DNA of 64,000 bases from Gemmata sp. (GTDB taxonomy: Bacteria > Planctomycetota > Planctomycetia > Gemmatales > Gemmataceae): NCBI GenBank assembly GCA_025055115.1, contig JANWYJ010000055.1:1-64000 (forward strand), read 5' to 3'. The notes beneath the pieces were generated by a model that ran no database searches, was not told the origin of the DNA, and saw nothing but the letters and a program-made list of their open reading frames with translations. The position numbers and the translations under genes are program-made. The number at the start of each line of letters is the position of its first letter. Positions within the stretch are counted from its first letter, which is position 1. Shown one piece after another: positions 32,898 through 41,843 of this stretch.

Positions 32898-35897
32898 TCA
32901 TTCACCGCGACCGATGGGGGCCGCCGAAGCCTTGGCCGGTTGGAGTCGGCGACGGACCAGACGCACCCCCTCGCCTACCCACAACACCACTGAGGTACCC
33001 GCCAGCAGCAGCAACCATTCCTTCGCATCCAGCGGCACTGTTCGGAATACGCTGCCCCCGAATTGCACGATCAAAATCTGCCCGAGCAGAATGATACCGA
33101 CCACCAGTAGGAAGCTGGTATTGTTGAGGAGCCCCACGAACACGGATTCGGAGCGGCCCAGACACTTCGCGTTGAACAAATTCCAGAATTGTAGGAGCAC
33201 AAAGACGGTAAAGACGACCGTTCCGCCCCACGTTGGTTCGGTTGGCGATAAGTTCTCGTGACCGAGATAACCGATCAGCCCCACGATGGCCAGGACGAAG
33301 ATCGCTGCGACGCCAAAAATGGTATAAGCCATGTCGCGCGTGACGATGAAGGCATCGGGACGGCGCGGCGGGCGTTGCAAGACGGCATCATGCGGGGGTT
33401 CCGTGGCCAGCGCCAACGCCGCGAAAGTATCCATGATGAGGTTGACCCACAGCATCTGCATGACGGTCAGCGGAAGTTCGAAACCGATAAAGGGGCCGAG
33501 GAACACGATCGTCAGCGCGGCCACGTTGATGGTCAGTTGGAACAACAGGAACCGCTGAATATTCTCGTACAAGGCTCGGCCCCAGCGGACGGCGTTGATG
33601 ATGCTTTGGAAGGAATCGTCGAGCAGGATGATGTCGCTGGCTTCTTTGGCCACCGCGGTACCGGTTTTGCCCATCGCCAGGCCGACATCGGCATGATTCA
33701 AGGCCGGCCCGTCGTTCACTCCATCCCCAGTGACGGCGACCACATGGTTGCGTTGCCGCAACAGCGACACCAGGCGTAGTTTCTCCGCCGGTCGCGCCCG
33801 GGAGATGACTTTGACCCGCTCGGCCGCGGCTGGCGCTTCGGCTTCCGGAACGGCGGCGAATTCGGCGCCGGTCATATGCCGGTCGTTGCTGTCAGTAGGT
33901 TCCCACAGGCCGATTTGCCGGGCGATTTCTTTCGCTGTATCGGAGTTGTCGCCGGTGATCATTTTCAGTTCGACGCCGGCCTGCTTGCACACCGCGACGG
34001 CGGCGGCCACATCCGGGCGGATCGGGTCGGCGATGGCGACAAAGCCCAGCCACGTCAGGTTCTGCGCCAGTTCTTCGATATTTTCTGCCTCTGTGGAGGA
34101 ATGCCGGTAGGCAAACCCCAACACGCGCATGCCGCGGGCTTGGTAGCTTTGGATGGCGCCGGTAATGGTGGCGCGATCCTCGGGAGTCAGAAGACGGGTG
34201 GAGAAATCGCTGTTGACGACGTGCGTACTTCGTTCCAACAGCAGCTCGGGTGCTCCTTTCATATGCAACACTTCACCACCCCATACGGGGGAATGACCAA
34301 TCGTGGCCATGAACTTGCGTTCGGTGGTGAAGGTCCATTGGGTGCGGATATCGAAGGCTTTGCGTGCTACGATGTAATCGGCGCCGATCGCTTCGAGCCA
34401 CAGCAGAAGCGCGCCTTCCGTCGGATTGCCCACCGGGGTGACGGGGTGTCCCGGTTCGCGGCTCAAATGCGCCGTGGTATTGGCCGCGATCGCCTCAATA
34501 ACGAAATCGCGCATGCGGCCGGCTGGGGGATTTTCTGGGGAGATGCCCGGGAACTCGACGGCAAACACCCGCATTTCGTTGAGTGTCAGCGTTCCGGTTT
34601 TGTCGGCACAAATGACTGTGGCGGCACCGATGGTTTCACACGCATCCATGCGCCGAACAAGATTGTTAGTGGCGGTCATTTTCCGCATGCTGTAGGCGAG
34701 GCTGAGCGTGACACTCATGGCCAAGCCTTCGGGGACCGCGACGACAATAATGGTCACGGCGATCATGAAGTTTCTCAGGAATTCTTGGGCCGCGGCACGC
34801 GAAAGCCACTGCTCGGGAGATGTTGCGATCCATCCGCCGGCGATCCCCAGACCGACGACGAGCGCAAAGGCGGCCAATCCGGCCAGGGCGGAATACAGCC
34901 ACGGTTTGGCGGAATCCCAGAAGCGGCTGTCCGTGTCGTTGTCTTCTTCGCTGGGGGGGGGCTGCCAACCGAGAAGAGATAAGGCATCTTGAACGACCGG
35001 CAGCCAAATTTCCTTGAGGGCTATCGCGACACCGAGCAGTAAACCGGTTGCGAAGAGCCATTCTCCCTGGGTCAAATGGGCTAGCTGGCCCAACCACGCC
35101 GACCGGACGACGAGGGCGATGAAAGTGATCAGTGCCACCGTAAAGCCAACAACGCCAATGACTTTGCTCAAATCGGCCAGTTGGCGCTTCAGTGGTGCTC
35201 GACCCTTGGCTTCAACTGTCGATTCCCGGAGCGTTTGGCCGATCTCGGTGCGGTCACCCACGGCGGTAACGACATAGACCCCGTAACCATCGACAACTGT
35301 TGTGCCGCGGAGCAACTGTCCACGACCGTAGGCCGTGCCTGGTTCCGCGGGTTGCTCGCCGGTCGGCTCTTTCTTGACCGGTTTGGATTCCCCGGTGAGC
35401 TTGGCGTCGTTGACCAGAAGCGAAACGGCTTCGATCAGTTGCCCATCAGCGGGAATTTCTTCGCCCACTTCCACCAAAACGGTATCACCAACGACGATAT
35501 CCCGGCGCGGTACGGTGGTGTAAGACCCATCGCGGAGGACTTTGACCAAAACGTCGTCGCTGGTTTGGTTGAGAATGTCGAATTCGCGATTGGCGCGGTA
35601 TTCGTTCCAGAACGATAAAAAGGTGGCCAAAAAGATCGCAATGATAATCCCAACTCCTTCGGATGCTTTACCTTCCGCCAAACCGGCCACGATGGCCAAG
35701 CCGGCGGCGATCATCAAGATGCGAATGACTGGGTCGTCGAACTTGGATAAGTACAGCTTCCACCACGGCTCTCGGGGGGCCGGGGTCAGGACGTTCGGCC
35801 CGTATTTGGCCCGGCTGGCCTCAACTTCCGCCGCCGTCAGTCCGCGGCGGACGGAACCTTCGGTTTGTGGTGGATGAGTTAGGCTCGTTGGTGTCAT
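32898..35897 (-). CDS. P2B-type calcium-transporting ATPase
   Basis: A 999-residue P-type ATPase pumping Ca2+ out of the cytoplasm by phosphoenzyme cycling. Features: actuator motif LTGESKPV near 170, M4 PEGL (VVAVPEGLAMSVTLSLAYSM), phosphorylation site CADKTGTLT (Asp near 434), MKGAPE nucleotide-binding motif near 545, TGDGVNDGPAL hinge near 720, and six C-terminal membrane segments. The sequence around PEGLAMSVTL resembles plasma-membrane Ca2+ pumps (P2B) more than SERCA. No calmodulin-type tail is recognisable. Confidence 0.93.
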   Translation of the reverse strand: MTPTSLTHPPQTEGSVRRGLTAAEVEASRAKYGPNVLTPAPREPWWKLYLSKFDDPVIRILMIAAGLAIVAGLAEGKASEGVGIIIAIFLATFLSFWNEYRANREFDILNQTSDDVLVKVLRDGSYTTVPRRDIVVGDTVLVEVGEEIPADGQLIEAVSLLVNDAKLTGESKPVKKEPTGEQPAEPGTAYGRGQLLRGTTVVDGYGVYVVTAVGDRTEIGQTLRESTVEAKGRAPLKRQLADLSKVIGVVGFTVALITFIALVVRSAWLGQLAHLTQGEWLFATGLLLGVAIALKEIWLPVVQDALSLLGWQPPPSEEDNDTDSRFWDSAKPWLYSALAGLAAFALVVGLGIAGGWIATSPEQWLSRAAAQEFLRNFMIAVTIIVVAVPEGLAMSVTLSLAYSMRKMTATNNLVRRMDACETIGAATVICADKTGTLTLNEMRVFAVEFPGISPENPPAGRMRDFVIEAIAANTTAHLSREPGHPVTPVGNPTEGALLLWLEAIGADYIVARKAFDIRTQWTFTTERKFMATIGHSPVWGGEVLHMKGAPELLLERSTHVVNSDFSTRLLTPEDRATITGAIQSYQARGMRVLGFAYRHSSTEAENIEELAQNLTWLGFVAIADPIRPDVAAAVAVCKQAGVELKMITGDNSDTAKEIARQIGLWEPTDSNDRHMTGAEFAAVPEAEAPAAAERVKVISRARPAEKLRLVSLLRQRNHVVAVTGDGVNDGPALNHADVGLAMGKTGTAVAKEASDIILLDDSFQSIINAVRWGRALYENIQRFLLFQLTINVAALTIVFLGPFIGFELPLTVMQMLWVNLIMDTFAALALATEPPHDAVLQRPPRRPDAFIVTRDMAYTIFGVAAIFVLAIVGLIGYLGHENLSPTEPTWGGTVVFTVFVLLQFWNLFNAKCLGRSESVFVGLLNNTSFLLVVGIILLGQILIVQFGGSVFRTVPLDAKEWLLLLAGTSVVLWVGEGVRLVRRRLQPAKASAAPIGRGE

Positions 35898-36319
35898 AGT
35901 CCAGCAACCCTGGCTCCCTGGGGGTTGGTAAGCCCGCAGGGAAGGGGATTCTTTAGTGTGAAAATAGGGTAATGGTGGTTCGCTCGCGCCGGGCGAACAT
36001 TGCGGATAATGGGAAGGTTGCGACGGTGTTCGGAGGGATTTTCCGCCCTCAGTTCAATGATGGTTCCGCCCTCAGTTCCATGATGGTCTAGGGATTCACA
36101 ATATGGAAAATCCGTCATGGGGAGAACGTGTGGGGTGACGTGGCCAAGGTTGAGGTGGTGGCGGATGCAATGCAAGCCTAAGAAGAACCACCGCGGCACA
36201 CGGCCCCTGTGGAGCCGCCGCGGTGGGGGAGGGGATGACAGTTACCGGCCAGGCGATGGGGATCACGAGTTTCCCCAGCACTCTTTCTCGACGACGAAGG
36301 CGGGATCACTAGAAGCGGT
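35898..36319. repeat. Spacer with a 23-nt tandem and a terminator
   Basis: TTCCGCCCTCAGTTCAATGA plus TGG (36041–36063) is repeated at 36064–36086 with one change. No gene supported. A strong hairpin lies at 36188–36226. Confidence 0.85.
36188..36226 (-). terminator. Terminator of the TIM-barrel gene
   Basis: CCACCGCGGC pairs perfectly with GCCGCGGTGG. On the minus strand TTCTTCTT follows. It lies 94 nt past the stop at 36320. Confidence 0.75.
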
Positions 36320-37198
36320 CTATAATCCGAGGACTTTATCCATCGTCGCGGAGAGTTTCTTGAGGTACTCTTCGCCGCCGCCGGCGACTTCTGCTGTGGC
36401 CCAGCCGTCGTAACCGATTTCGCCCAAGGCTTTGAGAATCTCCGGCCAATTCTCGTCGCCTTCGCCGATCGGCACCCATTGTTTGGCTTGGCTATAGCCT
36501 TTGAAGTCGAACTTCAGCAAGCGGGGGCCGAGGCGGCGAATCCATTCGGCCGGCGGGACACCGTATTTGATCATGTTGGAACAGTCGAAATACGCGCCGA
36601 CCCATTCGCTTTTGAAGCTATCGACATACTCGATGAGTTGTTCGGGTTTGGTGATGAAGTCGTTCCAAACCACTTCGATGGCGATTTTGACTTTGTTTTT
36701 TTCCGCGTGGGGCAGGGCTTTTTTTACTTCAGCCTGCGAACGTTCAAAGCATTGTTCGTAGGTGACGCCACCGCGAACAACACCGGGCACGAGCAACACC
36801 GTATCGGCGCCGAAGTAGGCCGCATCGTCGATGGCTTGCAGCAGGGCCAACAATCCTTCCTCGCGAACGGTTGGGTCCGGATCGGATAGAGGTAGATTCC
36901 AGTGCACCGAGTCGATTACGCCGTGAATTTTGACGCCGGTATCGTGAGCCGCTTTCAATGCCGCCCGCCGGTTCAGCGCACTGGGGCTATCCACCTCGAC
37001 CCCAGCAAAGCCGCATTTCTTGGCCAAGTCGAACTTATCCCGCGTGGTCCGACCCCCGTGAATCATACTGTATTTCACGGCTTTCTTGAGTTTGGGTCGT
37101 TTGGTCGTATCCCCAAAAAGGTAGGCCCCGGTCATGGCCGAGGCCGTAATCGCCGCGGTGGTATGAAAGAAATCGCGCCGACCCAACGGATGATTCAT
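36320..37198 (-). CDS. Tat-exported sugar isomerase/epimerase-like protein
   Basis: A 292-residue xylose-isomerase-like TIM-barrel protein with a twin-arginine signal (GRRDFFHTTAAITASAMTGAY). Barrel features: GGRTTRDKFDLAKKCGFAGVEVD near 50, HGVIDSVHWN, IAIEVVWNDF and FDCSNMIKYG. Many such secreted proteins occur in planctomycetes and are thought to act in sugar breakdown; the substrate is unknown. ATG 37198 follows GAGGG, whereas an earlier start would bury the Tat motif. Confidence 0.85.
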   Translation of the reverse strand: MNHPLGRRDFFHTTAAITASAMTGAYLFGDTTKRPKLKKAVKYSMIHGGRTTRDKFDLAKKCGFAGVEVDSPSALNRRAALKAAHDTGVKIHGVIDSVHWNLPLSDPDPTVREEGLLALLQAIDDAAYFGADTVLLVPGVVRGGVTYEQCFERSQAEVKKALPHAEKNKVKIAIEVVWNDFITKPEQLIEYVDSFKSEWVGAYFDCSNMIKYGVPPAEWIRRLGPRLLKFDFKGYSQAKQWVPIGEGDENWPEILKALGEIGYDGWATAEVAGGGEEYLKKLSATMDKVLGL

Positions 37199-37366
37199 GG
37201 GTGTGCCCTCGTTGGAGAGAGAGGTCACACGGCACAGCGTCCGTTCTGCACCGGCGTATCCATTCGTACAAACAAGGGCGACGGGGCGTTCCATGCCAAC
37301 AAGATAAACGAATTGTGACGATCGCGCAAAGGGGATGCAAGAGGCCAGTTGCTGAATCTGTAGGCT

Positions 37367-37867
37367 TTAGCGTGAACTGGCACGCCATTCGACCGTGGCC
37401 GATTGCCCCGGGGCTTCCTCCACTTCCACTCGCAGCACCGTGGGGGTGAAATTCTCGTTGGTTTGTAGCGACGCCCATAACCGCCCGGCGATGTAGCGGG
37501 CAATCAGTTCAGCGGTGGTGTTCTCGATGGGCAACAGAACGCAATCGCCGCGTGGGAAGAGCCATTCCCGATCTTCATAGGTCACCCGCACCCGATTCGC
37601 TTCTTCCATCACCTGAATGACGGGATTCGACAGTGGCAACAGCATATGATGGTCGAGTTCGTCGGTGATTTCTTTGGTGCGTTTTTTGAGGGCAATAAAA
37701 TCGAAGACGTAATAATCCTCCTGGAGGGGGCCTTCGACTTCCACCGCAGCGCGGTAGTTGTGGCCGTGCAGGCGTTCGCATTGATGGCCGCGGTAACTGA
37801 TGAAGTGCCCGCAGCAGAAGACGAGGTGATCTTTGGTGACGCGAACTTTGAAATGCTCAGCGGGCAT
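37367..37867 (-). CDS. 6-pyruvoyl-tetrahydropterin synthase-like protein
   Basis: A 166-residue member of the PTPS/QueD family, the last gene of the H4MPT operon. Zinc ligands are seen in CCGHFISY and HGHNY, with the catalytic-type Cys in GHQCERLHGHNY, and an HDHHML-like motif (DELDHHML). QueD makes 7-deazaguanine precursors, but this position in a methanopterin operon suggests a pterin-tailoring step. PTPS-like genes are known in C1 islands of methylotrophs. It begins 3 nt after the preceding stop. Confidence 0.85.
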   Translation of the reverse strand: MPAEHFKVRVTKDHLVFCCGHFISYRGHQCERLHGHNYRAAVEVEGPLQEDYYVFDFIALKKRTKEITDELDHHMLLPLSNPVIQVMEEANRVRVTYEDREWLFPRGDCVLLPIENTTAELIARYIAGRLWASLQTNENFTPTVLRVEVEEAPGQSATVEWRASSR

Positions 37868-37870
37868 GAT

Positions 37871-38749
37871 TCACAGCCAATCGGGAACGTCCCAGTGAAA
37901 CGGTGTCGTGGGTGTTACCTTATTTTCCCGCAAGGCGACAAACAGGCAAGCCGTGATCAGGTCGGCGGTGGTACCGGGGTTGAGTGTCGAACCGGCGCTG
38001 CGTAACGAGCGGTCGAGGGCCACGGCGGCGGCACGGCCTGAGGGCGTGGCGATGCCGCCCCGCTGCAGCACCGCGGCTGCTTGGCGTTGAACCGCTTCCG
38101 CCACGGCTGGCCCGTTTTTGCGGGCAATCAGCGAATCGGGGAAACGGGCCAGCCAGTGCAATTGTGTGTCGATGATGGCGGCTTCCACCGTGCCGAATTT
38201 CGCCACAGCCTCCTGAAACGCGGGTACGCCAAAGTCGAAAACATCGGCATAACCGGTGGCGTACTGGCGGGCGATGGCGTCGCGATCAGCGGCCTGGTGC
38301 ATCGCTTCGAGCAAGCTTACGGTGGGTTCTTCGTGAACATCGTGTTCGCTGGAGCGTCCTAACCCGCCGGGGTTGGCTAGGCGGATGGCCCGGTAGGTCC
38401 ACAGGGCGTCGTCGCGGGTCAGTTTTTGCAGAATAGTCGTCACTTCGTTCCGGAGCGACGTGTCGCCACGGCAGCGGAGCAGCGGGACTAACAGTAGGAT
38501 GATCCCCAGGTTGGTATTTTGCCCCACCATCGCCTGGGTTTCGCGCACGGCCGACCAAATCATTTCCCCCAGGCTTGCGTGCTGTGTTTGGCAGAAAGCG
38601 TGATGAATCGCCGCAGCACTCAGTAGGAAATCGGTCAGATGGGTCGTGGGGAAATCCGCGTAGCGGTGAACGTTCCCGATTTTGCGGGCCACCGCTTCCC
38701 AAATACATGCGACCTGGGCCAGCGTGGCGTTGGGCCAGGGCGAGTTCAT
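37871..38749 (-). CDS. CitG/MdcB-like protein of the H4MPT operon
   Basis: A 292-residue protein of the triphosphoribosyl-dephospho-CoA synthase family. The signature TNLGIILLLVPLL near 82 and the HASLGEMIW context are present. True CitG and MdcB transfer phosphoribosyl groups to dephospho-CoA. Homologues also occur beside mch and other H4MPT genes, where a ribosyl-phosphate transfer in cofactor assembly is the natural guess. ATG 38749 overlaps the upstream stop as ATGA, which implies translational coupling. Confidence 0.85.
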   Translation of the reverse strand: MNSPWPNATLAQVACIWEAVARKIGNVHRYADFPTTHLTDFLLSAAAIHHAFCQTQHASLGEMIWSAVRETQAMVGQNTNLGIILLLVPLLRCRGDTSLRNEVTTILQKLTRDDALWTYRAIRLANPGGLGRSSEHDVHEEPTVSLLEAMHQAADRDAIARQYATGYADVFDFGVPAFQEAVAKFGTVEAAIIDTQLHWLARFPDSLIARKNGPAVAEAVQRQAAAVLQRGGIATPSGRAAAVALDRSLRSAGSTLNPGTTADLITACLFVALRENKVTPTTPFHWDVPDWL

Positions 38750-39606
38750 CGGTCTGCCTCTTGCGCGAGAAACTGCACCACTTTTTGAGCAATATCGACG
38801 CCGCAGGTCGCAGCGAGGGCTTTCCATCCCGGGACGGCGTTCACTTCGATCACATACAACGCACCGGTGATATCCGGCAGCAGATCGACACCCGCGATCC
38901 AGCACCCCACAACCTCCGCAGCGCGGCGGGCCAGTTCTTGTTCCGCGGGCTGTAGTTGAACCGGCTCGACCAGACCACCCTGAGCCACGTTGGTGCGCCA
39001 ATCGTTGCGGGCGATCCGTCGCATGGCACCGACCACACGGCCGCCGATCACAAAGGCCCGGAGATCCCAACCGGGGTGGGCGACGAATTGCTGGAGGTAG
39101 ATCACTTGCCCAGTTTGTTCCAGGACACGAAACGTCCGCCAAGCGGTTTCCCCATCCGTCAGACGGCACATGCCGCGACCCTCCGCGCCAAAGAGGGGCT
39201 TGACAACAACATCGCGACCCAAATCGGCAAATGCGCTCATCGCCTCTTCGGACCGTTGGCATACGGCGGTGGGGGGAGTGGGTATCCCAGCGCGGGCCAG
39301 CCGCGCCGTCGTGAGATACTTATCGACACAAACCTCCACGGCGCGCGGCGGATTGACCACAAGCTGCCCGCGGGCTACCGCTTCGTGGAGCAAATCCATG
39401 CGGAACACGATTTGTTCGAGCGATCCGGCGGGCATGGTGCGGACCAAAATCGCATCGAAATTCATGAGAATGTCGCGTAGGGTGTGGACCCCGGTGGCCA
39501 ATTGGCGGAAGTCGAACGCCGTGGCCTCGTGCCGCAGGTCTTTGGCCGCCCGCAGAACATCTTGCACGTGCCAACCAGTGCCGCCCGAGAGAATCGCGAT
39601 CCGCAT
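38746..39606 (-). CDS. RimK/MptN-like ATP-grasp ligase
   Basis: A 286-residue ATP-grasp enzyme. It has the RimK-type core VVNPPRAVEVCVDKYLTTARL near 82, VVVKPLFGAEGRGM near 129 and IEVNAVPGWKAL near 255. In archaea MptN of this family adds glutamate to tetrahydromethanopterin to give tetrahydrosarcinapterin; a similar ligation is inferred here from the operon. Its ATG shares one base with the mch stop (TGATG), and its own stop overlaps the next start. Confidence 0.87.
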   Translation of the reverse strand: MRIAILSGGTGWHVQDVLRAAKDLRHEATAFDFRQLATGVHTLRDILMNFDAILVRTMPAGSLEQIVFRMDLLHEAVARGQLVVNPPRAVEVCVDKYLTTARLARAGIPTPPTAVCQRSEEAMSAFADLGRDVVVKPLFGAEGRGMCRLTDGETAWRTFRVLEQTGQVIYLQQFVAHPGWDLRAFVIGGRVVGAMRRIARNDWRTNVAQGGLVEPVQLQPAEQELARRAAEVVGCWIAGVDLLPDITGALYVIEVNAVPGWKALAATCGVDIAQKVVQFLAQEADR

Positions 39607-40550
39607 CAGCCTAACCCAAACGACTGCCGCAGCAATTGTGGTTCGGTGCGGCCAAAACGGTGGCAGCGACCGGTTTTCAAATTGCGCAACTCGATCACGG
39701 CGGGCGAAAACAACAACGGATCGATCTTGTAGAAATCACCGTGGTAGCGAGCGAAAATCGCGGCGAAGGGAGCACCGTAATCACGGGAAGCACATGCGGG
39801 CACTTGGGGGCCGAGTTGTTCCAGCCGTTCGTCGTCAGCGCGCACCCACAGCGTCACTTGGCTGCCGTAGAGGATGGCGTCGTTGGTACGGCCAATGGCG
39901 GTGACAACATCTGTCGCCACAGGTGGCAGCGGCGCAACACCATAGCCACTCAGAACTTGTGTCACATCGAATTTCAGTTCATGCAGTTTATGCAGCGCGG
40001 TTTCCACCGAACGAGCCACAATTTGGGTGGTCCCGGCCAGACTGGTGGTCGGGGCCACCAGAAGCGTGAGATGTTCTACCACCGGGGGGAGCTTCCCGAC
40101 AATCGCGGCGATGACCTCTTCGGTGGGATGTTTGTGAGTTTCCAGCACGCCGACGGCCACTGTGGACTCTTCCTGGCCGGGAATGTGTTGGAACAGTTCC
40201 TCCCGCGCGGCAATCGCTCGCAGGGGGCCAGAACCCATCGCAACGAACGAACCGACCGTCACCGACATCCCAGCGTATTGCGACGCCAAACATGCTCGGA
40301 TCGGGTCATCGGTGGTCACCTGGATGGCCGGACCGCCCACTTCTGGGATAGGGCAGGGCACCAAGTCGACCTCGGCAAGGTCCGCCAGACAGACGCGGGC
40401 CATCGCAAGCCCGGCGGCCAATGAACCGGGAACCGCACCGCCGCAGTCGATCACCCGCGCCCCAGCCACCTTCGACACCGCGACACGTAGCGCCGCGGCC
40501 CGCCGTTCCATCTCATCCGCCAATGAATACGCTCGTTCGTTCAACGTCAT
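39606..40550 (-). CDS. mch: Methenyl-H4MPT cyclohydrolase
   Basis: A 314-residue enzyme interconverting methenyl- and formyl-tetrahydromethanopterin. The N-terminal region (SKVAGARVIDCGGAVPGSLAAGLAMARVCL), GPAIQVTTDDPIRACLASQYAGM near 90 and EVIAAIVGKLPP fit the family, and the length is typical (about 315). With Ftr it supplies two consecutive steps of H4MPT-dependent formaldehyde oxidation. The start overlaps the upstream stop as ATGA. Confidence 0.93.
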   Translation of the reverse strand: MTLNERAYSLADEMERRAAALRVAVSKVAGARVIDCGGAVPGSLAAGLAMARVCLADLAEVDLVPCPIPEVGGPAIQVTTDDPIRACLASQYAGMSVTVGSFVAMGSGPLRAIAAREELFQHIPGQEESTVAVGVLETHKHPTEEVIAAIVGKLPPVVEHLTLLVAPTTSLAGTTQIVARSVETALHKLHELKFDVTQVLSGYGVAPLPPVATDVVTAIGRTNDAILYGSQVTLWVRADDERLEQLGPQVPACASRDYGAPFAAIFARYHGDFYKIDPLLFSPAVIELRNLKTGRCHRFGRTEPQLLRQSFGLG

Positions 40551-41830
40551 GGGTAATTCCGGAAGAGTTGATCAAGCTGAACCGCTTGCGATTGTAACTG
40601 TTCGCGGACCTTCGCGGGGGAATTTTCCCTGACGAAAAAGCTCACAACCGGATGACCCGCGTCGATGCGGCTGCCTGCGTCGGGAATGTCCGCAAACTGC
40701 GGGCAACGCCAGGGGTCAAAGTCGCCTGACAAGTCGGCATCCCACGGTCCGTGCTCGGGAAAAATGAGTGTGTGGGGGGCGTAGTAGATAGCTTTGCCAA
40801 TCACTGGCGTAGGGGTGGAGCGGTTGTCGGGCGAAATGGAACTGCTAGCTTCAAAAGGAGAAGAGTTGCCAGCCACTGGCGTGGGAGCGGGGCGGTTGCC
40901 GAGGGGGGCAGATGGTTCATGGCCTGGGGGCGAGAAAGACGGTTCATAGCCTGGGGGCGAGAAAATGGCCCTTTGGTACGCGTGTTCCAGCACTTCGACC
41001 GACGCGGTGTAACGCGGGTTGATTTCCAGAACATAAAGCGTGCCATCGACTTGCAACAGATCGGCCCCCCACACCCCACAAACACCAACGGCCGCGAGCC
41101 GCTGGCCGAGTCGCTCCAGCCCCGCCCAAGGCTCTTCGAGCAGCCGGTTTGAGGTCGATAAATGATCTAAGTCCTTTTTGGATAATAGTTTATGGTGCGA
41201 TAAGGGCTGTGGCAGCGGCCCGATGGTGCCGCAGTAAACGAAGGGCTTGGCATGAAGCGGTGGCCAGCCAATCAGCTGCTCGGTGACGCCCCAAAGCGTG
41301 TCGTTGACAAACACGGCGGACAGAGGCTGACCGTCGTGAAATTCCTGAAAGTAGTATGATGCGGACGCCGGCTCTTGGGGGTTGGCCCAACGGATACCCC
41401 GACCGCCGCAGGAGCGGAAGGGCTTGCGCAGCCAGCGCCCGTGGACCGGGCAAGCCTCGCCGCGGCTAACGAGGCGCGGCATCATCAGCCCCACATCGGC
41501 GACCAGAGTCTGCAGAGCGAAAGGATCACGCACACGGCGGAGAACCTCGGGGGGCGTTGCTGCCAATGCGTGGTGTTCCGAGAGGCTCTGGAGAACGTCC
41601 GGCGCGTTCTCCAGCCCGCCGGTGTACAGAATCTGTGTCGCCGGACGCGAGCACGCCAGTTGCGGCAAGGCCTCGGGATAGTGTTCGAACGGGCAGCGGA
41701 TACAATCGGCCATACGTGTCAGATCGCGGTCGGCGAAAAGATCAACGGCCCACGCCGTCCAACCAGCTCGGGCCAGCGAGTGCACCGCCGCTCGGGCACT
41801 GGCGCCCACAACCCCGACCATCCAGGACAT
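40547..41830 (-). CDS. ATP-grasp protein of the H4MPT operon
   Basis: A 427-residue ATP-grasp protein of a type found in C1/H4MPT gene islands. It has an N-terminal Rossmann-like segment (GVVGASARAAVHSLARAGW), the ATP-binding WLRKPFRSCGGRGIRW near 132 and LYVLEINPRYTASVEVLE near 268. A Pro/Ser-rich insertion of about 55 residues (roughly 285–340) follows and is built of in-frame duplications, for example SPPGYEPSF / SPPGHEPSA. The exact ligation is unknown. It begins 13 nt after the MFS–SpeE stop. Confidence 0.86.
   Translation of the reverse strand: MSWMVGVVGASARAAVHSLARAGWTAWAVDLFADRDLTRMADCIRCPFEHYPEALPQLACSRPATQILYTGGLENAPDVLQSLSEHHALAATPPEVLRRVRDPFALQTLVADVGLMMPRLVSRGEACPVHGRWLRKPFRSCGGRGIRWANPQEPASASYYFQEFHDGQPLSAVFVNDTLWGVTEQLIGWPPLHAKPFVYCGTIGPLPQPLSHHKLLSKKDLDHLSTSNRLLEEPWAGLERLGQRLAAVGVCGVWGADLLQVDGTLYVLEINPRYTASVEVLEHAYQRAIFSPPGYEPSFSPPGHEPSAPLGNRPAPTPVAGNSSPFEASSSISPDNRSTPTPVIGKAIYYAPHTLIFPEHGPWDADLSGDFDPWRCPQFADIPDAGSRIDAGHPVVSFFVRENSPAKVREQLQSQAVQLDQLFRNYP
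40794..40967. repeat. In-frame duplications inside the ATP-grasp gene
   Basis: A 35-nt sequence at 40794–40828 recurs at 40866–40900 (offset 72, several changes), and a 27-nt unit is tandem at 40914–40940 and 40941–40967. Both offsets are multiples of three and keep the reading frame open. Confidence 0.88.
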
Positions 41831-41843
41831 CCGTCACACGCCC

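Noticed and set aside
35894-36199. 101-codon minus-strand frame after the Ca2+ ATPase gene
   Set aside because: It includes the tandem repeat and half of a terminator, with no coding signal.
38750-39262. Long N-terminal extension of the CitG-like protein
   Set aside because: It is antisense-free but overlaps the RimK-like gene in another frame; the ATGA overlap at 38746–38749 gives the real start.
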